DNA from: Mycobacterium gordonae | Lineage (GTDB): Bacteria; Actinomycetota; Actinomycetes; Mycobacteriales; Mycobacteriaceae | Length of the DNA: 64,000 bases | Reading direction: 5' to 3' | Assembly: GCF_017086405.1 (NCBI RefSeq) | Contig: NZ_CP070973.1 | Location: 6,232,739-6,296,738 of the forward strand | In this document: positions 58,086 to 64,000 of the stretch, one piece after another | How the letters are laid out: each line of letters begins with the position of its first letter | How positions within the stretch are numbered: position 1 is the first letter of the stretch | The notes under the pieces: model-generated | Database searches by the model: none | Told to the model about the DNA's origin: nothing | Seen by the model: the letters and a program-made list of their open reading frames with translations, nothing else | Program-made: the position numbers and the translations under genes

Positions 58086-59182
58086 TGGCGGGTAACACCC
58101 CTCGCGGCATCCGCAAGCGCCTCAACGCAGCCGGCCAGCCCCGCTACCAAGTCCGCTACCTCATCCGCGATCCGGACGCGCCATCGGGCTGGGTCGAAAC
58201 GTCGGCCACCTTTCCGACCCTGCGCGAGGCAAAGGCGTTCAAATCCGACCGCGATAACGAAGCCGCGCTCGGTGCACGTCGATTCGACCCACGCCTCGGA
58301 CGCACACCGCTGAACCAGATCTGGACGCAGTTCTCCGATTCCAAAAAGCCCGCGGTGTCACCGAAGACCTGGAGCGGATACGTCCAACACTGGGAACTGC
58401 GAATCGCCCCCCGGTTTGGTCACATCCCCGTCGACGAAATCTCCCGCGCCGACGTCCAGGCGTTCGTTGACGGCCTGACGGTTGGCCCGTGGGCAAAGGT
58501 TTCCACGCTGCGGCTGATGCGCTCAATTCTCGATGTCGCCCACCAAGACGGGCGCATCCACCGCAACCCCGCCCTTGGTGTCTCAGCGGGCCGCATTCCC
58601 GAGCGGGATCGCCATCGCTACCTGTCCGCACAAGAAATCCAGACCCTGGCTACCGCATGCGGAGACCAGGGCGACGTCGTGACCATCCTCGCCTACACCG
58701 GCTTGCGTTGGTCCGAACTCGTCGGCCTCCGCGTCAAGGACATCGACCTGGCTGCCCGTCGGCTCTACGTCCGACGGGCAGCGCCCGAAGTCGAAGGCCG
58801 CATCATCATCGGGCCACCCAAGACCCGCGCCGGTATCCGTACCGTCCCGCTCCCCCAGGTCGTCGTCGACATCCTCAAAACACGGATCGGCGGTCGGGCG
58901 CCCGACGAGCCTGCCGTCACCTCATCGAACGGAACAATGCTGCGCTCCAACGACTAGCGCCGTCATACGCACTGGAACAAAGCCCTGAAGAAGACTGACC
59001 TGGCCCCGCTCACTATCCATGATCTACGTCACACTTACGCCAGCCTGGCCCGTAAATCTGGGGCTGACCTGCGCTACGTGCAGAAAACGATGGGCCACTC
59101 GACACCGACAGTCACGGCGAACATCTACAGCAAAGCTCGGGAATTGCATCAGATGGGCGCGTTTGCGCAGGTCGCCAGCTGA
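58085..59182 (+). pseudogene. AICE tyrosine integrase interrupted by an amber codon
   Basis: The frame reads 290 codons (N-terminal arm-binding domain, core-binding domain SRADVQAFVDGLTVGPWAKVSTL, and the catalytic Arg in AYTGLRWSELVGLR) to a TAG at 58955-58957. After it the same frame resumes in-register: RRHTHWNKALKKTD, HDLRHTYASLARKSG with the HxxR motif, MGHSTPTVTANIYSKA with the Tyr nucleophile, to the TGA at 59180-59182. The intact protein would be 365 residues. One nonsense base change has removed half the catalytic residues. Unless the stop is read through, the element cannot excise by itself. Confidence 0.85.
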
Positions 59183-59256
59183 GCGGGGTGCGGGAATGGT
59201 TCCGCGTCGCGAGTTCGACACGCCGCATCACCTGCATTGCTTGAGTCGCTAACCCG

Positions 59257-59281
59257 TTTGATGCACGATCCGTGCGTCAAA
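59257..59281. repeat. 25-bp palindrome before the recombinase trio
   Basis: Arms 59257-59267 and 59271-59281 are complementary at 10 of 11 positions with a 3-nt spacer; core GCACG-atc-CGTGC. A related imperfect palindrome is at 63323-63336, past the trio. It could be a recombination core site or operator. Confidence 0.5.
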
Positions 59282-59312
59282 GGGTCGCATCGATTCTGGG
59301 TTGGAGGCAGGT

Positions 59313-60434
59313 GTGGGACGAGCGGATCTGGCCGGTGCGGCGCATCTGGAGCTGGTCTCCGGGGTGGTACAACTGCGCCCGGAGGACGCCATGGTGGAGG
59401 CGATGTTGCGTGGCTGGCGGGCCCAGCAGACCGCGCGCGGGCTGCAGGAAGAGACCGTCACGCCACGCGAGCGGCTGGTGCGCCGGTTCGTCGAATTCAC
59501 CAACGAGTATCCGTGGCACTGGCTGCCCGGCCACGTCGACGAGTGGACCCAATCGTTGACAGCTGAGGCGCATCTGGCGCCGTCGACGATCCGCGGCTAC
59601 CAGACCGAACTGCGGTTGTTCACAGAGTATCTCTGCGACGCCCGTTACGGGTGGGTTGCCTTGTGCGAGAAACAGTTCGGGCCGGGGAAACATCCTGTGC
59701 CGATCTGCCACGAGTGGAATACGATCGCGCACCTCAACGATTATGAGGGCCGCCCGGAGGCCCGGGCGTTCACGCGTGCGGAGATCCAGCGGTTCCTCGA
59801 CTACGCCGACGATCAGGTCGAGCGCGCTGTGCGGGTGAAACGCAAAGGGGCCCTTGCTGCCTATCGCGACGCGACAATCTTCAAAGTCATCTACGGCTGG
59901 GGTTTGCGGCGCACGGAAACTGCGAAGCTTGACCTGGTTGATTTCGGTCGGAATCCCAGGGCTCCGCAGTTCGGGCGCTACGGGATGCTCAACGTCCGTT
60001 ACGGCAAGGCCAAGAGGGGCCAGCCACCGCGGCGTCGGAATGTGTTGTCGGTGATGGATTGGGCGGTGGAGGCGGTCGCGGACTACGTCGAGAATGCCCG
60101 GCCGAAGTTCGGCTGTGAGGACCACCCGGCCCTGTGGGTGACCGAGCGGGGTGGGCGGATCAAGTCCGTGGAGATCAACGCTCGGTTCGTGGCCTACCGT
60201 GACGCGTTGAAGTTGCCGAAAGCGCTTGTGCTGCATTCAATTCGCCACTCGTACGTCACACATCTCACCGAGGATGGTGTCGACCGGCGATTTATTCAAT
60301 CCCAGGTTGGGCACGAATGCGACAGCTCGACGGCGATCTACACCCACGTCAGCACCGACTACATGAACACGATGCTGCAACGAGCGCTCGCGCCCGCGCT
60401 CGATGCGGGCGTCCCGGCAGACAAGGACAGCTGA
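59313..60434 (+). CDS. Tyrosine recombinase (trio member 1)
   Basis: 373 residues from a GTG at 59313 (GGAGG 5 nt upstream). It is a complete tyrosine recombinase: core-binding domain RERLVRRFVEFTNEYPWHWLPGHVDEWTQSL, catalytic Arg in YGWGLRRTETAKLDL, HxxR in LHSIRHSYVTHL, and GHECDSSTAIYTHVS with the Tyr. It is not closely similar to the element's broken integrase. It overlaps the XRE gene (TGATG), which in turn overlaps an 800-residue zinc-ribbon protein, so the three act together. It could be a transposase-like recombinase of its own small mobile unit and might also move the island. Confidence 0.9.
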   Translation: MGRADLAGAAHLELVSGVVQLRPEDAMVEAMLRGWRAQQTARGLQEETVTPRERLVRRFVEFTNEYPWHWLPGHVDEWTQSLTAEAHLAPSTIRGYQTELRLFTEYLCDARYGWVALCEKQFGPGKHPVPICHEWNTIAHLNDYEGRPEARAFTRAEIQRFLDYADDQVERAVRVKRKGALAAYRDATIFKVIYGWGLRRTETAKLDLVDFGRNPRAPQFGRYGMLNVRYGKAKRGQPPRRRNVLSVMDWAVEAVADYVENARPKFGCEDHPALWVTERGGRIKSVEINARFVAYRDALKLPKALVLHSIRHSYVTHLTEDGVDRRFIQSQVGHECDSSTAIYTHVSTDYMNTMLQRALAPALDAGVPADKDS

Positions 60435-60769
60435 TGTCGGCCAAGCTCGATTATCAATGGCACTTGCGCAAGGTCATGGCTGAGCGCGGAATGTTCGCCA
60501 CCACCGACCTGATCGTCCCGCTGCACGAGCGTGGCATCGTTTTGTCCTCGAGCCAGGTCTACCGGCTGGTCGTCGATCGTCCCGAACGGCTGAGCCTGAA
60601 GGTTCTGATGGCGCTGCTCGATATCCTGGACTGCGCCTTGGATGACCTGATCGAGCCGGTTGCGCCCGCTACGGCCGGAACATCGCGGAAGAAAGCCGCG
60701 GGAGCTGAAGTCGGCATCGGGAGTTTGCGGCCCAAGCGGGCACGCGTTCGCGGCGCCGAGCTGCCGTGA
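60434..60769 (+). CDS. XRE/Cro-like DNA-binding protein (trio member 2)
   Basis: 111 residues. A Cro/C1-type helix-turn-helix spans about residues 25-65 (LHERGIVLSSSQVYRLVVDRPERLSLKVLMALLDILDCALDDLIEPV), like small XRE proteins of the YddM/HigA-like group. A basic C-terminal tail follows (SRKKAAGAEVGIGSLRPKRARVRG). Start and stop overlap both neighbours (TGATG; GTGA), so all three are translationally coupled. It may guide the recombinase to its site. Confidence 0.85.
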   Translation: MSAKLDYQWHLRKVMAERGMFATTDLIVPLHERGIVLSSSQVYRLVVDRPERLSLKVLMALLDILDCALDDLIEPVAPATAGTSRKKAAGAEVGIGSLRPKRARVRGAELP

Positions 60770-63168
60770 CCCACATCGATCACGGCCGCGCGGTGACCGA
60801 TCCGGTCGAGTTCATCACCGAGCTGGTGGTGGCGGTCGATGATCGGCTTGCTCCCGAAGAGATCCGCGCCATCGTCTCCACGATCGCCGGCGGTCGGGCA
60901 AAGTCGCGGCGTCTGGCAGCTTTTCTCGCCGACCATCCGGCGGTGTTGCGCGACGGGAGGTCTCCGGCACCCAGGGTGATCGGTGATCTATTGATCGCGC
61001 TGCGCTCTGCTGGTGCGTCGGTGTCGGCGCCGGTCTGTGCGGACTGCGACAAGCAGTTGCGGGCTCTGCAGCGGATGGGCCAGGACTGGTATTGCGGGTC
61101 GTGCAGCCTGCGCACGGTTGCATGTGCGGCCTGCGGGCAACGCCAACGCGTGGCCACCCGTGATCGCGCCGGAGGGCCGCGATGCGCGCAATGTCCCGAT
61201 CGCGATGAACGCGATCCGATCTCGGTCATCTACGACGTGATCGCCCAACTGGATCCGGCCGCCGACCGCGACGTGATCGCAACAGCGGTCCGCACGCTGG
61301 CATCCCGGCCGGCACACCAACGAAAGATCGGCTGGTCGTTAGAAGCGCAACCCGAATTACTCACCGGAGCTGGCTATCTCGCTCCCGTGCGCGCGATCGT
61401 TCCGCTGATCGATGCGCTTCGCGCCGCGGGTATCGGTGGCATCGTGGCACCGGCGTGTCCGCGGTGTCATCGCGTCGTCAAGGTCGACAAACCCCTCGAT
61501 GGGCAGCGGGTCTGCCGCACCTGCATCGCCCACAGCCGCATCCAGGAATGCGCACGCTGTGGGGCGCACCGCGAACCAGCCACTCGCGACCGCAACGGTC
61601 GGCCGTTGTGTTCGAACTGCTTGATCACCGACCCCGACAACCTCGAAATCTGCCTCAACTGCGGTCGACGACGCCCGGTCAGCCTCCGAACGCCGGACGG
61701 GCCGATCTGCGGATGCTGCCCGCCCCTGCCGATCACGACTTGCTCGATCTGCGGTGAAGAAAGACCTTGCGGCACATCCCGAATCACCGGGCGGCCGTGG
61801 TGCCCAGACTGCCAGCACCACACAGCACGATGCTGTTCTTGCCGACAGACCGCACCCATCATCTCGGGCACCCGCACCCAGCCACGCTGCCAGGACTGCA
61901 CCACCGGCGAAGTCTGGCACGACTGCCCAACCTGCAACGACCCCTCCTACCCCCATCCCGGCCAATGCGGCCGTTGCCTGATCAACAGCTCACTCAACGA
62001 GATCCTCGGCCCGCCGTCGGCATCGCTTCATCCCGGTCTGCAAGCGCTACGGCACAACATCGCCACCGCCGAACACCCCATCACCGCCATACGATGGCTA
62101 AAGAAGAAACCCGTCGCTGTGGTCCTGGCCGACCTCGCCGCCGGTCGCCGCGATGTGACACACGACGCGCTCGACGAACTGCCCCAAAGCCAGCCGCTGG
62201 CGCACCTGCGCGAGGTCCTCATCGGCGTCGGCGCCCTGCCCGCCCGCGATGAACAAATGATCCGGATCGAACGATTCGTCAGCCAGACACTAGCTGCCCA
62301 TGCCGACCCCGAACTGCGGAAAGTGTTGCACCACTACACAACTTGGCACCTTGTTCGTCGACTGCGGCAACGCAACAACGGCCGCCCGACCACCATCCAG
62401 CAGTTCGCGTGCATCCGTCAGCGCACCTACGGAGCTGTCGCTTTCCTGGACTGGCTCACCGTCAACGGGCTCACCCTCAGCAGTTGCGGGCAAGCCGACC
62501 TCGATCGCTGGCTGACCGACCACACCACGACATATCGCGATCCAGCCGGGCACTTCATCCGTTGGGCCCACAACAGCAAGCTGACCAGCGTCCGAGCCCG
62601 GACGCACCGATGGACAGGCCCCACCCAATCCCTCGATGAACAGCACCGCTGGAACACCGCGCGACGCCTCCTGCACGACACCAACCTCAAACCCGAAGAC
62701 CGCCTCGCTGGCCTACTCGTCCTTCTCTACGCCCAGAACCCGGCCAGCATCTGCCGAATGGTCGTCACCAACATCGACACCACCAGCGACCCGGTCAGCC
62801 TGCACCTAGGCCGCGCACCCATCCATCTCCCCGAGCCCGTCGCCGAGATCGCCCGATCCGTCGTCGCCAACCGCAAGGGCCACGCCACAATCGGCGCTCT
62901 ATCGCCTTCGCCCTGGCTTCTTCCCGGCGGCCAACCCGGACGACCGATCAGCACCGGCCAGCTGACCCATCGACTCAACCGACTCGGAATCCGCCCCGGC
63001 CCCGCTCGCAGCACCGCCCTGTTCCAACTCGCCACCGAGATCCCCGCCGCGATCTTGGCACGCACCCTGGGCATCCACACCGACGTCGCCGTGGCCTGGC
63101 AACGCCTGTCCGCAGGAGACTGGACCAGCTACGCCGCCGAGGTCAGCCAGCGCCCGACCAGAGCGTAG
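60766..63168 (+). CDS. Multi-zinc-ribbon protein with degenerate recombinase domain (trio member 3)
   Basis: 800 residues. From about residue 91 to 410 there are roughly eight CxxC...CxxC zinc ribbons in a row (CADC/CGSC, CAACG/CAQC, CPRC/CRTC, CARCG/CSNC, CLNCG/CGCC, CSICG/CPDC, CSC/CQDC, CPTC/CGRC). The C-terminal ~300 residues look like a tyrosine recombinase that has lost its catalytic residues: a core-binding-like helix (TTIQQFACIRQRTYGAVAFLDWLTVNG) and GQLTHRLNRLGIRPGPARSTALFQLATEIPAAILARTLGIHTDVAVAW, which aligns in outline with the HxLRHT...LGH..Y region but lacks HxxR and Tyr. It is presumably the DNA-binding architectural partner of the active recombinase. Confidence 0.8.
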   Translation: MTHIDHGRAVTDPVEFITELVVAVDDRLAPEEIRAIVSTIAGGRAKSRRLAAFLADHPAVLRDGRSPAPRVIGDLLIALRSAGASVSAPVCADCDKQLRALQRMGQDWYCGSCSLRTVACAACGQRQRVATRDRAGGPRCAQCPDRDERDPISVIYDVIAQLDPAADRDVIATAVRTLASRPAHQRKIGWSLEAQPELLTGAGYLAPVRAIVPLIDALRAAGIGGIVAPACPRCHRVVKVDKPLDGQRVCRTCIAHSRIQECARCGAHREPATRDRNGRPLCSNCLITDPDNLEICLNCGRRRPVSLRTPDGPICGCCPPLPITTCSICGEERPCGTSRITGRPWCPDCQHHTARCCSCRQTAPIISGTRTQPRCQDCTTGEVWHDCPTCNDPSYPHPGQCGRCLINSSLNEILGPPSASLHPGLQALRHNIATAEHPITAIRWLKKKPVAVVLADLAAGRRDVTHDALDELPQSQPLAHLREVLIGVGALPARDEQMIRIERFVSQTLAAHADPELRKVLHHYTTWHLVRRLRQRNNGRPTTIQQFACIRQRTYGAVAFLDWLTVNGLTLSSCGQADLDRWLTDHTTTYRDPAGHFIRWAHNSKLTSVRARTHRWTGPTQSLDEQHRWNTARRLLHDTNLKPEDRLAGLLVLLYAQNPASICRMVVTNIDTTSDPVSLHLGRAPIHLPEPVAEIARSVVANRKGHATIGALSPSPWLLPGGQPGRPISTGQLTHRLNRLGIRPGPARSTALFQLATEIPAAILARTLGIHTDVAVAWQRLSAGDWTSYAAEVSQRPTRA

Positions 63169-63200
63169 GGGCATTCGGACAGTTCCAATACCCGACGTCA

Positions 63201-63308
63201 CCATTTGACCTTTATGCGGACGAACTGGACCAGGTGGCAACAAATCTGGATCAGCTTCACGCGGCCGAGACGCAACCACCCAAGACCGGACAAGAACCGG
63301 ACGAATAA
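63201..63308 (+). pseudogene. Possible C-terminal tail of a lost tyrosine integrase
   Basis: A reading frame ending at TAA 63306-63308 spells PFDLYADELDQVATNLDQLH and then a polar tail. The LDLYAxxxxD...A..LD pattern is that of phage-type integrases just after the Tyr nucleophile. The rest of the gene is absent. It lies 45 bp from the tRNA-Phe, where an integrase gene of a tRNA-specific element is expected. Short, so uncertain. Confidence 0.35.
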
Positions 63309-63352
63309 ATCCGACAACCGAGTGCATGAACCGTGCCTATGCAGGTAGAACG

Positions 63353-63404
63353 TGGTGGCCAGGGGCGGGATCGAACCGCCGACCTTCCGCTTTTCAGGCG
63401 GACG
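63353..63404 (-). repeat. attachment site copy (right end) within tRNA-Phe
   Basis: Identical to 33887-33938 over 52 bases, from the CCA end through the anticodon loop. The identity stops abruptly on both sides. Confidence 0.9.
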
Positions 63405-63429
63405 CTCGTACCGACTGAGCTACCTGGCC
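63356..63429 (-). tRNA. tRNA-Phe (GAA)
   Basis: Full cloverleaf on the minus strand: acceptor GGCCAGG/CCTGGCC, anticodon stem TCCGC/GCGGA around loop CTGAAAA (anticodon GAA), T-loop TTCGATC; CCA is encoded (63353-63355). Its 3' 52 bases are duplicated at 33887-33938 as the island's left att. Confidence 0.97.
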
Positions 63430-63465
63430 GAAAGCCGGCAGGCAGCGTGTGCCTCGCCGTGCTGG

Positions 63466-63539
63466 CGACCCTGACGGGACTCGAACCCGCGACCTCCGCC
63501 GTGACAGGGCGGCGCGCTAACCAACTGCGCCACAGGGCC
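63466..63539 (-). tRNA. tRNA-Asp (GTC)
   Basis: Minus-strand cloverleaf with acceptor GGCCCTG/CAGGGTC, anticodon loop CTGTCAC (GTC), T-loop TTCGAGT, discriminator G; the CCA is encoded at 63463-63465. Confidence 0.97.
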
Positions 63540-63579
63540 TTGCTGTACTGCTGTGCTCCGCGGGTGCCCGCGTAGCCAG

Positions 63580-63652
63580 TACCCCCTACGGGATTCGAAC
63601 CCGCGCTACCGCCTTGAAAGGGCGGCGTCCTAGGCCGCTAGACGAAGGGGGC
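63580..63652 (-). tRNA. tRNA-Glu (TTC)
   Basis: Minus-strand cloverleaf with acceptor GCCCCCT/AGGGGGT, anticodon loop CTTTCAA (TTC), T-loop TTCGAAT. First of the leftward Glu-Asp-Phe cluster. Confidence 0.97.
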
Positions 63653-63777
63653 CAGAACCGAATCTCTCCGGGGCACTCGCAACGCGATTACTGTTGGGAG
63701 CCAAGCCAGCTTAGGTCACCCCGGCCCCAATCCTCAAACGAGCCCTCCGCCGGCACCCAGTATTGTGATTCTCCGCT

Positions 63778-63850
63778 GCCCCTATAGCTCAGTTGGTAGA
63801 GCTACGGACTTTTAATCCGCAGGTCGTAGGTTCGAGTCCTACTGGGGGCA
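63778..63850 (+). tRNA. tRNA-Lys (TTT)
   Basis: Plus-strand cloverleaf with acceptor GCCCCTA/TGGGGGC, anticodon loop CTTTTAA (TTT), T-loop TTCGAGT. A TATTGT -10-like box at 63761-63766 lies 11 nt upstream. Divergent from the Glu-Asp-Phe tRNAs. Confidence 0.97.
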
Positions 63851-63964
63851 CCGAACGAGCGTCAACCGGCTCCGACCTGCTACGCCAGGGGCCAGAAGCC
63901 GCAAGGTCGAGTCGAAATCGGACGCTTCGGGTGATAGCCATCACGCTTGGTTATGCTCGCGGCT

Positions 63965-64000
63965 ATGCTTCCCGACGTGAATCCCGCTGAGGTACAACCC
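63965..64000 (+). CDS. 5' end of an unidentified gene
   Basis: Twelve codons (MLPDVNPAEVQP) open to the window edge. A TATGCT box at 63952-63957 lies 7 nt before the ATG, matching the leaderless promoters seen elsewhere here. Too short to identify. Confidence 0.35.
   Translation, partial: MLPDVNPAEVQP

Larger units (their letters stand above)
33887..63404. mobile_element. tRNA-Phe-integrated AICE-type genomic island (~29.5 kb)
   Basis: The element is bounded by a 52-bp exact direct repeat of the 3' half of tRNA-Phe. Its right side rebuilds the full tRNA (63353-63429). Inside, the backbone matches actinomycete integrative and conjugative elements: HUH-type Rep (34.1 kb), then on the right Nudix (Pif-like), GntR/KorSA-like repressor, FtsK-type TraSA, Xis and tyrosine integrase. 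Cargo between 36 and 54 kb includes a toxin-antitoxin pair and two multi-gene systems of defence type. The integrase is interrupted by a stop codon, a second rep is present as a deleted remnant, and an extra recombinase trio sits at the right end, so the island is composite and probably fixed. Confidence 0.88.

Noticed and set aside
58085..58957. A complete 290-residue integrase
   Set aside because: It lacks HxxR and the Tyr nucleophile, which are found in the same frame just past the TAG.
1..64000. CRISPR array
   Set aside because: No regularly spaced short repeats and no cas genes were seen in the window.

Overview
The window looks like a chromosomal segment of a nontuberculous mycobacterium. 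The base composition is GC-rich. Several genes start directly at the transcript end, with a TANNNT box 6 nt before the start codon. The gene families fit too: KstD-type flavoprotein, MmpL and FadE/FadD genes, F420-type oxidoreductase, cutinase, PknH-sensor-like lipoprotein and Tat multicopper oxidase. The species cannot be fixed from the sequence alone.

Bases 1-33.8 kb are ordinary chromosome. A 3-ketosteroid-dehydrogenase-like 3' end is followed by a NarL-type regulator flanked by two paralogous histidine kinases (0.4-3.7 kb). Next is a scrap-yard of decayed genes (3.7-6.0 kb): half an MFS transporter, a frameshifted MmpL fragment, and an sqdB that has lost its NAD-binding half and is joined to the mmpL remnant. 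An intact sqdX-like glycosyltransferase follows. After a MeaB GTPase, an alpha/beta hydrolase and a transglutaminase-like gene comes a fadD-fadE-fadE-echA operon (14.3-10.1 kb), divergent from a ferredoxin across a shared palindromic operator. A second operon (19.9-15.0 kb) encodes a B12-dependent acyl-CoA mutase (two subunits), an LLM oxidoreductase, a CoA-transferase and a PPOX-fold protein. From 20 to 33.8 kb are cell-envelope and regulatory genes: cutinase, VanX-like lipoprotein, CocE hydrolase, TetR, heme oxygenase, Crp/Fnr, multicopper oxidase, and a frameshifted secreted-protein pseudogene.

Bases 33,887-63,404 are a mobile island in tRNA-Phe. An exact 52-bp copy of the 3' part of the tRNA lies at the left end and the complete tRNA lies at the right end. 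The backbone is that of an actinomycete integrative and conjugative element (AICE): an HUH-type Rep at the left; Nudix (Pif-like), GntR/KorSA-like regulator with CTAGTCGYCTAG operators, FtsK-like TraSA, Xis and Int at the right. The integrase has an in-frame amber codon before its catalytic HxxR and Tyr, so the element is probably immobilised unless another recombinase helps. A separate recombinase trio (tyrosine recombinase, XRE protein, and an 800-aa protein with about eight zinc ribbons plus a degenerate recombinase domain) sits between Int and the tRNA.

The cargo (36-54 kb) looks like a defence island. It holds an AT-rich orphan gene, a helical-repeat protein and an HTH/PIN toxin-antitoxin pair. 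Next is a large operon of SNF2-type helicase with DUF3883, DUF1156 DNA methylase, and HEPN-DUF499 AAA ATPase. Last is a three-gene overlapping operon: a TrlF/SMC-like ATPase, a histidine kinase with HEAT-like repeats, and a receiver domain fused to an aminoglycoside-phosphotransferase-like kinase. This last operon resembles a two-component signalling defence system in logic and is the best candidate for an undescribed system here.

The right edge carries tRNA-Phe, tRNA-Asp and tRNA-Glu (minus strand) and a divergent tRNA-Lys.
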